A stretch of DNA of 64,000 bases from Astrocystis sublimbata. Lineage: Eukaryota; Ascomycota; Sordariomycetes; Xylariales; Xylariaceae. Position 1 is the first letter of the stretch. Every line of letters begins with the position of its first letter. Location of the stretch: NCBI GenBank assembly GCA_022453515.1, contig JAJNNY010000052.1, positions 124,001 to 188,000 of the forward strand. Direction: 5' to 3'. The notes below the pieces were generated by a model that did no database searches, was not told the origin of the DNA, and saw nothing but the letters and a program-made list of their open reading frames with translations. The position numbers and the translations under genes are program-made. Below, piece by piece: positions 48,533 through 62,178 of the stretch.

Positions 48533-51500
48533 CCTTCGCAGGCACTCTCACATTACACGTAATGCTTGATTGGAATCGGTTCTATTGCTTTTGCCGTTGT
48601 CTACTGGACCTCCCACCCTCCCTGGTCTCTGTAATCGCGTGTGCACTTAGACCAGTTCAGCTGGGACGGGGAAAGCACCTCGGACCCGGATGCAAGGCGC
48701 CGAAGGCTGGATGGGTAGTTCAGATGGGTGTGTCCGGTGGACGAGCTTGTCGAGGGCTCCTAGGCTCTCCACCAGGCCGACCTCACTCTCGCGTCCCAAG
48801 TGTTCTCCGAATAAAGACATCAAATGCGGCGTATGAGGCGAAACAAGCAGAGCCAATCATTGGACCTTAGCACCAGCGGCCTAGAAACTGCAGCACAAAC
48901 GCTAGGCGAAGGATCAAGAATACGGGAGCGCAATTGCTGGTCGTTTGGATCAAAGGTTCTGCAGCATTGCTGAGCCAATAGCTAGCTGGCTGGACCTCTC
49001 GCTGGTCTCGGTGTCTGCTATGCTGAGGAGGAGAGGGCGATTACGAACTGGCCGGAGAGGCAGCTGGGCTATCCTGGTCGTGGATAGCGGCGCTGAATGA
49101 AACAATGGGGTAGTCAGTCTTATACTTTTCTCGTGGTTGGACTGTTTTGCAATCCCGCACAGGTGTCTCGGTATCAGGTACGGGTTCATCAAGCGATCTT
49201 GCAGCGGCACCGGTGTCAGGTACTCGGGTGTCCGATATCATGTATAATTATTCAGAAGCCGACATAGATCCAGGCAAGGGGGGGAAGGGAGAGAGAGTGA
49301 GAGAGGGCAGGCGGCGAGGGCAGAAAGCAGTGGCTAATTAATTGCTAATAGGTGGTAGCTGGTAGCTGCTGGTAGCTCACAAGGTAGCTCATAACCCATA
49401 GCTCAGCAATTTGGAAATGCTCCGGCGGGCACAACTGACGAAGGGCAGGAAAAAGACGTCTTAGACAGGCAAGGTAAGGTAGAGACTAGAGTAGAGTAGA
49501 TAGCTGGTGGTGGGTCATTTGGGCCATGGGCCATGGCCGACGATGGTGGATGGTGCAGCCAGCAGATGACAAAAAGCGTAGAAGCGTCGGTCGGTCGACA
49601 GCATCACAGAACAGACGACGCTGGCCAGGTTGCCAGGGCTGGTCATCGGCCGCTCGTGAGCTAGGAGGAACCTTGCACGCTTCCAGGTTGGAGCTGCGAG
49701 GAGCTGCATATGTGTGCAGCATATGTGTGTGTATGTGGTGTATGTGTATACTACTTACTTGGGTAGGTACACCTGCGCCGATCCATTCTGGCCCTTTCAG
49801 CGCCGTCGCAGCGGGGCAGCAACCACAGGGCTCGCACAGGGCTTTCCGACTTTCTGACTCTTTGGCACAGGGCGCGAGGGCCTGGAGGATGGCGCATGCT
49901 GCGAGGACATGCACGGACGGGGCAGCGGGGCGTGACGGGGGGGGAGGGGGGGACGGGGAGCAGGGTGCCTCGCAGGGCATTCCTCAGGCCAGGCTCGCCA
50001 GGGGGCCAGGGTAGAAGGACCTCGGGAAGTACTTTCTTTACCTACAGCTCGAGCTGGCGCGCAGGGCAGGAGCAGCAGCAGCGGGCAGCGAGGCAGGGCT
50101 GGCCAGATACACGCGTAGGTAGATGTCAGCCAGCAAGAGTGGGGCCGACCAGCCCCCCCCCTTCGCTCAAGCTCATGTATGTAAGTGAGATCGTGTAAAA
50201 TCGTGTAAGTCGTGTAGCTACCTGCCTATGTACTATGTAGAAACGCCTATGTGAGCTACCTCTACCTCTCGGACCTCCATCCAAAGCCCCAAGTGACAGC
50301 TCGTATTATAACGAGAGGTAGATCGTATATCCCGACATGACTACTGAGGTAGTATGCGCTGACCGCGGACGGCCCCAGGGTATCGCCAGCATGCCCAGAC
50401 AGGCAGAGACAGACCATGTGCACCGACTGGAAATTACCTAGTCTAACCGTCACATGCAGGTCTGAGGAACTCCCCTGGCGCATGTCAGTACGCAGTCAGT
50501 CAGTCAGTCAGTCAGTGACAGCACCGGGCAGGCCAAGCAAGGGTGACAAGGTCCCGATAAGCTATGTCTAGGTACGGTAGGTGGCAGGCTCAGTCGGTGG
50601 GCATCTAGAAACCCGTCAGACTACAAACATGAGGTGCCCTAAACCACCTTGCAGTGTGGATGATGGACTAGCTTGGGCAAGTAAGAGTTTGGTAGGAGCG
50701 GATGAATCTACGAACCGTGCCGAAGAACTGCACGATCCAGAGTTGCTGGCCGTCCAGTGCCGAGCGCAGCTTGTACAGGTGCTATAAGCCGGTGAGACGA
50801 TCCAATGAGAACCACAGGGCCCTCAGCTCACACCTGAATCAGGGACCGCCATAGACCTGACTTCTGGGGCCGAGTACTCATGTACCCTACCGTCGTTGTC
50901 TTGTGTTCTGGCTGTTCTAGCTTAGGTGTCAGCCTGCCGGACATGTTCCACTTTTCATCTGAGGTTACTCAGTCCAAATGCAACGTGAGTGAGGCACAAG
51001 GAAGGCATCGAAAGTCTTTATCTACCCACGCCTACCTGCAGAGTCCAGACAGGTACTGCTACCTACCTAGGATGCTAGGTAGATACTGGGCTGCACGAAC
51101 ATGAAGCTATCTTCCATATCAACAACGGTAATATGCCGAATGTGGTAGATAGGCCTAGCTGAAACAAGGTGAATATAGACTTGTACGTCTAGTAAGTACC
51201 TATCAAATTTGTCTTGGATGGGCCAATGGTAAGCGCACATATAACATACAAATGGAGGTTATAGCGATCGGTGATTTACCGTAGCGGGGCGGAGACAGAA
51301 CCAAGTTCGATCGTTCGGCCATGAACCGGGAATTACTCGACACTCACCACACAGCCTGGCCAGAGCCCTTCCGGCCCTCCCCAGTTACCTAGCGAGCGAC
51401 AGAGAGAGACAAATGGCTGGGTGGCAGCGACAAGAGCTGCCTTGAGCCCACGCATGGTTCATCCGGCTGATAAGAAGGTTTGCGAAGGACAAGTCGGGTT

Positions 51501-54500
51501 AGAGCATGCAGACGTGGATCGTCGAGTGCCGATGCACGGTACAGCATACAGACAATAATACGCCATGCCGTTCAGGTCCTGCGAATGTAGCGGATGGCAG
51601 TGTATAGTCCCGTCTCGTCCAGTTTAGGAGACTGGAGATCAGTGACCGATTGACCAACGGGCCGTACGCTAGCCTGAGAGGGCTGTTAATTGTTGCAGTC
51701 CTGGCCGCCTGGTTCTGACTGTGTCTTGGACAAGTATGCCGGTAGCTGTCACGATTGCTGATAGTATTCCATCACGATGAGGCAGAGGCACTTGATTGCG
51801 GGCACGTCACCTTTCTATTACCTCGAAATAGGCTGCTAACCCTTAACTCGCAAATTAAGAAGTATACGAGTATGTTGGCATACGGTTAGACACGCAGTGA
51901 CCCGGACATTTCAGAATCGGTCGTCCTTTTGGTATTATGACACAAAAGGGTAGACACCTCTACGGCGTGCAAAGTATACAGCTGTTGTGCCGTTGCAACA
52001 CACGATACATGCGAAACAGACAGACGTAATATTGGCACGGACCTACCATCGAGTGTTTCGTCCAGGTATAATACGTACACAGTAAGAGTCTCACAATCGA
52101 GTTTCTAGTGACAGCATCACACAACAGAAGTATCGATAGCGTCGTACGGCTATCATGCTGGTCGAGGTCGAGATGCTGCTGCATGTAGACACCATAAGAC
52201 GACATTCAGCGGAAAGTCGTGGCAAAAGAACTATTAGTGTCTCGGCTTTATCTCCGCATACACACACTTATCAAATACATGTCAGTCTACATTGGCGTTG
52301 CTGGCTTGGCCTGATATAGAAGTTCTGAGCATCTATCTAGAGCGACCTACCCGATGATCAGTCCCTACGCACATCGCACATCGCTTTCTGGGCTAAGAAT
52401 TACTCGGCTGATCAGCACACTCTTGATTGGGGCTGTCACGCTCCACCAACTGCACAGCGTGCGACGGTACGCACATAAAGGCGTACAATTTGATAGGTAC
52501 GTACGTTGTGCTCTCTACCGTAGGTGCTGATGACTTGCGCTTCTTCATTGGACTGATAAGGCACGATCGAGATGTGGCTCGCATACAGCGTACAAAACTT
52601 ATATATTTGTTGTTGTTAGGCTGGCATCAGCTCGGTCTTTTGGGGTGGTACTGGCGGATCATGCCGCGTTAACAGCAAGCTGGCCTGACCTCGTCTCACG
52701 GGTACATATAAGCATCGAGTATCCAACCAACTATACCTACATAAGTAGGTGGCCAAGGTAAGCACCTCGGTCAGCAAATTGACTGGTTGGCATCACATTC
52801 AATCAACTTCGAGTCGTCTCAGCCTTCAGACTGCTGAGTGGGAAGTATGGAGTGCCTCGAACGAGCGGCCTTCTTGGCTTGGTTTCCTCGTTTGTTGATT
52901 GGAAACTGAATTACTTTGAACCATAGGTTCTGATTGGACATAAATCATCATCACACAGACTAGATAGGTGCTACGGTAGCGACTCGCAAACAATCCTAGC
53001 TGTAGCCGTTGCTTCGAACCCCAAATATCATCAAGCCCTGTCGGCAATATAGCCTCAAGGAAAGTACCATACTACGATCAGATGTATCTTGTTCATCTAA
53101 CCAGGCGGGCCAGGTCCCATATTTCCTCCATGCGGTAGTGAGTTACTGCTGCTAGCCACCACTCCTCAAGTAATGGATGGCAAAGCCAAGGGAACACCAG
53201 GCTGTCATGGCTGTCCGCTGAGATGCTAATACATCGAGGGTCACTACAACAGGTCGTGTACTGGCGGCCCCTCCGCCGCACTCCGAGCATGATCATATGT
53301 TTTCTTGGTGCATCTACTTACAGGATGCCAATGGACGACGATCTTCCCAATTCCGTTGTTTCATGGACAGGACGGCCACGTACACAGGCGGGCAGCTGGA
53401 AATGATTCACTGGACAGAACTGGATTCAGTCTGCACAGCTGTGCGCGCGCGTTGATCGCTAGTTGGGACGAGCGAAATGGTGCGTTACACTAAGCCGGTA
53501 GACACGCCGAACGCTTTAGGATGAAGATCTTGCCCGGATCGAGAGCCTTGCAGCTTCTCAACGGCATTGACAAACCTGAAAGTGCCGAGGGACACCTACC
53601 GGGCCGCCCTTTGGGCGAGATGAGCCCATTTTTGTTTTTTTGAGCTGGGGGGTCTTGACTCTTGACAGGGATCAAAGTATGCATCTCGTCGTGGGGTCAA
53701 TGGGATGGTCAGGTCCAAGGTCCAAGCTTCTGCTTTTCCTTTCATTTCTTTCTTTCTTCTGACCATTCGAGCCAGTCGAGCCAGTCGAGGCCAGCGAGGC
53801 CAGTTCCCCTCGCCCCTCAAGCCCCCTTTCGCATCGCCTGTTGGTTGTCCTAAGTCCGACCCCCGTCTCCAGTCGATATACTCCGTTTCCCCTCATCTGA
53901 TTCAGCTGCAGGTTCATTGTCTACGTGGACTAGTGTGCGGCTAGGGCTTTCGTAGCTGCTGCTCGTTGTCCCTCAACTAGCGGTAGAGCTGCTTACGTCG
54001 TTTTTCAGCCGCTTCAGCTCCGCATCTTTCGTTCTCCACGACCTGCCCGTCGATGATATAGTCCAGTACTCGCTTACATATACGTATACATAGCAACTCC
54101 ACGTAGATGATTGTCCTAGTAGAGCAATATGAAGCTTGATGACTGGCGGCGCCGCGGTATAGTCTTGGTGATATTAATATATCGCGCGAAGACGTACGGC
54201 TCGTCACAATCGCAAATATATCACCATCTAAAAGCAGCAAGCGCCCGTGGGGAAACATGCAGTGCATGCGTAGCGAGGGCCCAGGACGCTTGAGCGTAAT
54301 AACGCCGAAAGCTGGGGTCCGAGTATAGCTACCTACACGTACGTACGACGTACGGCGTACCTGTCCCATCCCATCATAAAGGCGGTCAGGAGCCAGAGCT
54401 GTTCCGATTCCTACCTAATAACTGATTAGTAGATGGAAAGAGGTGCCCATGCTGCCGCATTCGTCGTACCTAGGTTATCTCCTCCTCGCGTCCTTCGGCG

Positions 54501-56953
54501 GCAGCAAGTTGACGTGCTTCAACGCTTACGGCTCATGCCTTCGCTACACTTTTCTGCGAATCAACATCCTACAATCATCTCGTCACACCCGGGATTGCGC
54601 GTCGCCAAGAAACAGGGTAATATAGTTACTGGGTACTCTCCGATTTCCCAGCCATTGATCGTCTTCCCCATGCCATACCTACATAAACACGATACACGCA
54701 AAATTTAATTGTCTAGTCGCTACTTAGATTTCCGCTGTAGGTGCGCTATAGATTTTGGTCAAGACCCCTGTCCCAGCCTGCCGTTGAAGATGACCTCTTA
54801 TCATCATCTGGATGTCCTTTCCACCACTTCGCTTAAATACATTGCTCACGGGTCAGGTACTGCATCCGTCATTGGCCCGCGTTTGAGTAACCCGCTTGTT
54901 ACCGCTTGTTTCGATGAGCCAGCCGAGAGCATAAGGTTGGCCTGAGCATGGGACTAAGAAGTACGGTACTGTACCCCCTAGTTTAAACGCAGAGTACCGT
55001 ACCGCAGCCGAAGTCTGCGAGCTGCCGATCCATTCAGCTTTCCGGCCAGGGCTGTTAGCCGGCACTCGCTCACCCAGGCGCATTTTTAGTTAGGTGGTAA
55101 ATACTGTCCATTCCATCTTTGCCTTGCCTTCAGCTGCCCCGCAACGCAGAATTTGTTAATCGATATTCAAACTCCAAAAATTATGAATTGTTGATCGTCT
55201 CCGCGCTGAACCCTACAAATGTCTTGACTAATGCCACAATTTGTAGAGGCAGAGGAAATGGATGTACCCTTATTCACGTGTCGAGCCACAAAAGGACCGT
55301 AGTTGTCATCTATGAGATTAAAAGTTGCCATCCAGCTGCTATTTCTGTAATAGCTTGTTTGCAATCCCGACTGCCAGTCGAATTGCCCTAGGCACAGATG
55401 TCAACCGACCTGTTCCTTGCCGTATTCTCTTTTTTTTTTAAGGCTGCGATACTATATTTCGGCGTTGCGGCCTAAGAGGGACTAAAGTGAGTACTAAAGG
55501 AAGGGGTTTGCGCTTGCGAGGGAAATTGCAGATTTTATCCCACATCCTACTGTTTAAATTCTGGTTTCCAAGGTGGTAGACTGCAATGTCTGATACAACG
55601 AACACAAATATTGCGTGGATCTTTGTCCGAAATTCAAGTCCTCGCTCACCTACATTGATTAGTATAACGTGGGAGGAGGCCCGTCGATGCGTTACAACCA
55701 GGGAGACATTTCACGGCAGTATTCAATCGTCAGGCGCAAATGGACATACTCCAACAGCCATAAATGACCACACTACATGAGAAGATGAATTATAGGTAAT
55801 TAGTCTTAGATTCTGTAATGCGACCTACTGCCTGTACCATAAATATTGCATAGACGGCATGATAAGGATAGTGTTCGGAAGAGATTCAAACAGAACGGCC
55901 TACGTACGAAAACCAAGCAATTCGTTTATTAACCGATGGAAAATCATCATCCTCATCTAGGTAGGCAAGATATGACCTAGCAAAAGCAACGAGAGAAATG
56001 CGAGATAGGATTCTGGACGCAGAGGCTTTCCGATTGTCTTCTTGTTTGCTCGTCAAAGCACCGTAGATGGAATTCAAGGTCTCGAGAAAGGGTCATCGCC
56101 TAGACCAGTGTCTCTACCCATTGTAGAAACAAATACCAAAGCGCATCACACTTCAGACATTGGGTATAATAAACTGCTTCCTAAGTGATTTGTCACTACG
56201 AACTAACACATTGACCCTCGTTGGATACGTCAGGATCCGATATATCCCTCTTAAGACCACACACACACCATGTAATAATGTCGTGAAAACAGCCTCTCCA
56301 AGGCCACTTCATCGAGCAATTAGCTATAACAGAACCAGAGACCAAAGTGATAGAGTTAAACACTCCGCTAAGCGGTTGGAGAGAAACCCCGAGGTATAGG
56401 ACACAGGAAAGCCAATGCTTTGCAGTGCACTCAAAATTCGGTTCTATACCAGTTTGATATCATCAAGTAGCTGCTGGCTGTGCATACGAAGTTAGTTACC
56501 TAGGCAGCTGTCAATGTGACTGCATGAGCCAATATTGATTGCACACAAATCTGACTTTCAAAAGGCCTTGAACTTAGATGCTGGGTTGAAGACCTGGATA
56601 TTAGTTGGGCATGTTATGCAACCATACTAACATATTTTCTGCTACATGTTATAACTACACTTAACAAGACCCTCTCAATCCCATCGCTTCCTGTGTATTC
56701 TCCATCCAAGTTGTCTGAGAACGGCCTGTGGAGTGAAATGTATACCGTTGAGCCGCTTGAGCCAAGTTGATGTATTCTGGCGAAAGAAGTATATCCCATG
56801 GTGCCACATGGCCATGGATCTATTATCTAAGTATTATTATGATGATGCTGTCTGAAATCCGGTACAGGTTTTTTTTTAGTACAAGTAGTCTGAATGAGAA
56901 GGAAATAGCCAACACCCTCCTGAGACGCAACAGACGCTACCTGCCCCACCGCT
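48533..56953. other. 8.4-kb gene-poor block
   Basis: No frame here can be tied to a protein family and I could not assemble a spliced gene. Visible elements are a (CAGT)6 array at 50493-50516, a GAGCCAGTC-type direct repeat at about 53769-53802, many TAGGTAC/GTACCTA motifs (near 49765, 50570, 51198, 52491 and 54468) and TA-rich stretches after 55400. No transposase or reverse-transcriptase fragments were recognised. It may be heterochromatic, hold diverged repeats, or encode noncoding RNA. Confidence 0.55.
50493..50516. repeat. (CAGT)6 microsatellite
   Basis: Six uninterrupted CAGT units in the gene-poor block; likely to vary in length between strains. Confidence 0.9.
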
Positions 56954-58380
56954 TCACTCCAATTGCGCCCATCTCCTTTCTCTGGGTGTCATTTCTTTCG
57001 TCTCGGCCTTGTTTGATGCGTTCATCGTGTCCCGCCACGACCAGTATTCGCCTAGTCGTATCTCTGCATACTGGGCGTAATCGAAATCGATAAAGGAGAT
57101 GGTGGCTTGGATAAGCGCCCATATCCCCCAGTACAATCCCGGTACGCCTCGGAACATGTCCACCTCAGCATGAAGTTTCTGGGCCTCGGCTTCCTCGTCG
57201 ATATCCTCGCTATCCGCGGGCCTTTCGACAAGGCTGAAGTAGGTGTGTATATACTCGCGGATGAACTCGAGCCGCTGGGCCTGTGTCGGCAGCACGCTGT
57301 AGTCGCAGTCGAAACCGCCCCACTCGGCGAAGTGGTTTGCAAGGTCGAATGCAGCGGGAGATGGTGTCGCATATTCGTAATCGATGAAGTTCACTGACGG
57401 TTGTTGTTGGCAGATACGATCGCCACCCGCAAGGCTGTGACTGACCCCATCCGTCCCTGGCCCTTTCGGCTCAATGATGACGTTTCCGCATAACAGATCG
57501 CAGTGCGCGAAAACGAGCTGATGGACAGATTAGCACTAGTATGTGAACATCGAGGATAGAGAAAGCGTCCATTCCTGGACATGAGCTTCTCGGTTCCCCC
57601 TAAGTCCCAGGAGATCTTTGGAAATCAACTTACTCCGTCCCTTCCCAGCCCCGGACGCTGGCTCAGCTCCTCCGCAACCCAAGTTAGCTCTGCCTGGAGT
57701 TGGCACTGCCGGGAACGCTGAGCTTCTGTCTTGGTGGGCAACGCCCTTATCCACTTTTGCATGACGGTCCACACGTTTGGCGCGGGCTTCCCTGGCGCAA
57801 CGAAGCTGGGAATGGAGCCATGAGAGGTGTTGTTTGTGGCCTCATTGGCTCCCGGTTTTTCCTCGTATTGACAAGGCACGGTGGCATGCCACTGAGCTAT
57901 ACGCCGTGCCACGGCAAGGTATATGGACGGGTCGCGCAGGTTGGCAGGTTGGCAGACCTTCCCCCGAATGTAGCGGTACATCATACCGTTTTCGAACCGG
58001 GCCAACAAGGTCGGCGCTAGACCGTGTTTCATGAGCAACTCGTGGTTTTGCGTTTCGCGCTGGCGGTCTATGAGAACATCGGTGCCATTGCCGTAGGCTC
58101 GCAACAAGATGGCGTCGTTGTCAACCTGCTCCTTAGACAGGCCTGGCCTACGGTCCACGGCCTTGAGTAGGGTATTTGTGATCCCCTCGGTGAAGCGCAC
58201 AAATTGGATATCGGAATCGGGGCTTGACCATTGTGGTCGCAGAGAGAGGACGAGTTGTCGAGCCGAGGCATCGTCGTTCGCGGAGTCGTAGGACAGGGGG
58301 ATTCGGTGGATTTGGGTCGCGTGGCTGCCGTTCGTGGCCCCGTTCGTAGCCCCGTTGGCGGTCCCGTTGGCACTCGGCAT
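56954..58380 (-). CDS. eki1: Ethanolamine kinase (choline/ethanolamine kinase family)
   Basis: Catalyses ATP-dependent phosphorylation of ethanolamine, the first step of the CDP-ethanolamine route to phosphatidylethanolamine, in the cytosol. Exons 57634-58380 and 56954-57517 with a 116-base intron (donor GTAAGT, branch GCTAAT, acceptor ATCAG) give 436 residues. The start region is Ala/Asn/Gly-rich low complexity. FTEGITNTLLKAV is the nucleotide-binding region and RAYGNGTDVLIDR follows. The catalytic loop reads HCDLLCGNVI (His254, Asp256, Asn261), and NFIDYEYATPSPAAFDLANHF supplies the metal-binding Asp295. The intron junction falls exactly before LVFAHCDLL. A Cys after the catalytic His, instead of Asn, is also seen in fungal ethanolamine kinases. 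The sequence pattern favours ethanolamine over choline, though both may be used. Confidence 0.93.
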
Positions 58381-60065
58381 CTTCGATGGCTTGGTGTTGT
58401 ACAGCGGGCGGCTGATCGGCTCCCTCTTTCTCGTGGCACTCCAATGTCGACTGCCGGCGGGCTACCGACGGAGTAGGGCTGATGGTGAAGCAAAGACTGG
58501 CTCTCCTGAACTCTAGGGGACCATAGCACCTCACGAGGGTCTATGCCAACCAGGTAGGTGCCTGGTGTATATGATGGCTTGGATACTGCTTCGGCCCGAG
58601 CTCTAGCAACGCTCGACACCAAGTCTAGTTGGTGATTGATTTCACTATGACGGTCAGTGCCCGAATCGTGAGTGTACTGGAACAATGGTCGAAGTGTTGG
58701 AATTTGCAAAGGCTTGCGGAAAGTCAACAACTGGCACGTGCCGAGGGGGCTTATTGTTTTGCGCGACGGGTACTGCCGCAAATGTACTGTATTTAAGCAT
58801 ATGAGCACATGAGCATATGAGTGCTTACCTTAAGTGTCAGTAGCTTGGTACGCAAAGATCGGTTAGTCTCAATGGACAAAGAGTGATGGGGAAGCTTGAA
58901 GGGGCTGCTTGGTTTAATCAATGGGTTTTGGAGGTCACTTGTAGGCAAATAAGTATGGGCAACGTCATACCTTACTTAGGGAGGTACCACGCCTACCACA
59001 GCCCGGAAGTACTTATCACCTGCACCTGCATGCATAGGTACGGTACAACGAACAATAGCACGTCGACGGCAAGAAACGGCAGACGGCACAGGGGTGCTTC
59101 GTCAGAAGTGCAACACCCACCCGGTACATCGCATGTGGCTAAGCGGGGCGGCTGGGCGGGTACACGTACACCTACATTACCCGAGCAGGTACAGGCTACG
59201 TAAGGGCACTAATCAGCAGACAAGTACCTATTTGTCTAGATACAACCACCTCCATGTAAGTCGCGATAGGAGGTACATAGTAGAAGTCAGTTGGAATTGA
59301 AGCCAGACCGAGGCTCCAATCTCGGCAAGACAGCCAATCCAATTAATATCGAGGGGAAAGATGGGAATGCAAAAGTACCGAGAGCCTGCTCGCATCTCGG
59401 CTTGCTGCTGGCAATGACGCGGTGTTATGAGGCGAGGCAACCCGGAACATCAGAGATTCACAACACCAAGCACACGGCATCATCGTCTCGTAAATCGGCT
59501 GCTCAAGTCGCACGACTCGCTACGGATATCCAATTATTCTTCCCACGGACTTGAAGTTGCGAAGTTGTGATCACGCACGCCTTGCTTCCAAGTTTATTCT
59601 TGTAACACAGATGTCGCGCGACCACCTGCCTCATTTGTGTAAATTGTTACAACTGTGAGTTAGTTACGTTCACGCTTGTAGCAACGATGCCCCTAAAGCT
59701 CCATAGCCTCAAGGCTCACGTCAGCGAAATAATAGGCACATCAAGACCCTAAATATTGTCACTAGCTCCCTATGCGCTAGATTAAAGTTGGACATCGCGA
59801 AAAGCTCAGCTGTGCAAAATGGCCCAATAGGTTCGTGAGACCAATGGCTGTCATAATACCAAGGTGCACGTTGTCAAATATTCGTAACCGTAAAGACTGA
59901 CTCGTAGTCTCATTATGCCATACATACCTCTAAACAAAATCCTCCCAACCAACGCCTGACAAGCCCGCGTGTATTCCCGCAATGTTAGCCCAAAAAACAC
60001 CAGATTATGGAACTTTCCTTGAAACAATGAGAAAGAAACTCGACCATCCAAAAACAAAATCATCC
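58381..60065. other. Intergenic region upstream of ethanolamine kinase
   Basis: About 1.7 kb containing the kinase promoter (minus strand) and the 3' flank of the CorA-like gene. No gene is supported; GTACCTA/TAGGTAC motifs occur near 59035 and 59226. Confidence 0.6.
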
Positions 60066-62178
60066 TCATTCCTCTTCTTCCGTAACCTTGATACCCAAAG
60101 CACGCATCAACCTACGGCACAGCTGCATGATGTAGGCGGCCCACTCATCCAATGTGTTGCTGATGAACATGAGCAGTTTGCTGAAGAAGAACAGACACAG
60201 AAATGACACGCTGGCGATGACGGCAAAAGAGTACCAGAAGTCCGTGCCCTTCCAATACTTGTTCAGATCTTCGATCTCTATCGAGAAGTAGCTCGTGAGA
60301 AAGCTGATGGGCAGGAAGAACACGCTCAGCTTGGCTAGCAACGTAGCGCTTCCCGTAAGCTTGGCCGTCGCTTCCGAGTCTTTCTGCTGTGTCAAGTTGA
60401 AGTACTGCGTGCACACACGAGTGTCAGTTCGGCATACTTTGAGAACGATACACGGCATTTGTAGCATCTAGGGGGCCTACCGTCGTCGACACCGCACTGA
60501 TCTCCCGAAGATATCCTTCGATCGAGTTAAGCATCAGAAACTGCAGGCGGTCGCCCAATCTGTCGAACCGGCTTAACGCCGTCTCCGTCAATATCACTCT
60601 GCGAGGGTCCTCGGGGTAAATCCCGGGCGCCTGAGCACCAGATTTGGCTACTGTCGTGATCTTGTTGATCAGGTTCTTGTAATTCTCGAACAGGTGCTTG
60701 AGTTCTCGGAGGTCTTTGCTCAGATAGTGCAGGGTGGGGATGATATCTATGCTCTTCTTTCGGATCTTGGGCCGCTGTTCTAGTTAGCATTGTGGAATGC
60801 AAACCCCATTGAAATGGAGAAAATGTCCTTCCTGACTTACTGCACTTTCGAGGACTTTTTGTGTCTGATTCAGTGTTAGCTACTTGCTCAACATATAAGC
60901 AGCAAAATGCGGCTTACCATCTGCTCGAGTTTCTTCTCGGCCGTCTTCAGCGGCCCGGCAGCCACGTAATCTTCAAACAAGTAATAGAAGAGGTTACTCG
61001 CGCCTTCATCCGCCAGGCTACCCAGCTCGAAACCATTAGCGTAGGACATGCCTGACTCTTGTCGATCTATGCTCGGCCTATCGCGGGTGGCCATTTTACT
61101 CAACGGCCGCCGAACCGAGTTGAGCGAAAGGGGTTTCCTTCTGTACAAGTCGAAGCCTTTCTGTGAAAGCTGGAGGAGGACATCAAGGGTATTAGCCCGC
61201 ATGTTCTTCAGCTCATCGTTCCTCCACTTTTCCTGGTCTTCCCCTTCTGGCACAGCCTCAAACGATGGGTGCTCGTGTATTGACAATACAGTATCTGACA
61301 GTAGCGTCAGTCTCAAAACTAAAGGTTGCTTGCTAAATAGACGAGCCATCCTGACTTGACGTACGATCGTTGCACATCGCCAGCCATTGCCAGTGCTTGG
61401 AGGGCATCATGCTTCTGCTGTGATATTCATGTTTGCCCTTCGGCCGTTTATGCAGCCAATGCGCCCCAATGCAAAAGGCTATTCAAGGAATGTTAGCAAT
61501 GTTCCTTGGGGGAAAATCCAAGATGGCACCTACCCTTTGGCGTCTGGTCTGTTGAGAAGTAGTTGACAGTATTTTTGACCGCTAGGTATAGCTCCATACT
61601 GTCGTCATCCACATCTTCCAACAACTCGCTATCGTCTTTCTGAAAACTCGACTGCGACTCCATGGGATGGCCGTTTTGAGCATCTTGACCGACGTTGCCA
61701 AGTTCAACGTCTCCATGGCGATGGAAGCGCTTAGCCAGAGAATGTATGTTTCTCATCCGACGCGAAGCAGGTGTCTCCGATTTTTGCGGCGACAAACACA
61801 TCAGGCGGATCAGTCTCTCAGAAAACTCATACTGATTCCCAATGGCCTTAACTACACCAGGCTGGGTGTTAGGACTCCATACATTGCTTCACATGCGTTA
61901 GTGTGCGCGCACGGTTATTTTTAGACCTTTGGCGATACTTACACCCATCGAATTGGATATGTATTTGTATCTCTTGGACTCTTCAGCAGCTGCTCGACCG
62001 AGGCGGCATCGAGGTCGAAGGCGATGCGCGCCCGCTCAGGTCCGAACTCTACTACAAAATTCTTACTGTCGTGATTCGTTGCGTGTGGTGTGGCCTTTCG
62101 AAAGACTGCTTCGAGATCGAAGTCCTCGAATTTGGCGATTGGGCTGCCTGGCGCCGCCGGTGGGTCAGGAGAAGCCAT
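60066..62178 (-). CDS. CorA-like (Mg2+ transporter superfamily) membrane protein
   Basis: Fungal branch of the CorA metal-ion transporter superfamily with two C-terminal membrane spans. Seven exons: 61943-62178, 61534-61874, 61365-61478, 60918-61294, 60841-60864 (24 bases), 60481-60774 and 60066-60404. They give 574 residues. Splicing rebuilds family blocks such as FCIGAHWLHKRP, DHTVLSIHEHPSF, VLESARPKIRKKS and STTYFNLTQQKD. A long helical cytosolic domain precedes span 1 (LAKLSVFFLPISFLTSYF, about 483-503) and span 2 (about 518-542). Where CorA has the GMN selectivity motif this protein has SIE after the span, so transport of Mg2+ cannot be assumed. Start is the first ATG at 62178. Homologues are often mislabelled ADP-ribosylation factor in fungal annotations. 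Divergent from the acetyltransferase gene. Confidence 0.87.

Noticed and set aside
49486..50014. Frames on both strands of about 160 codons
   Set aside because: Cys/Pro-rich and Gly-rich mirror translations with no family match and no splice support.
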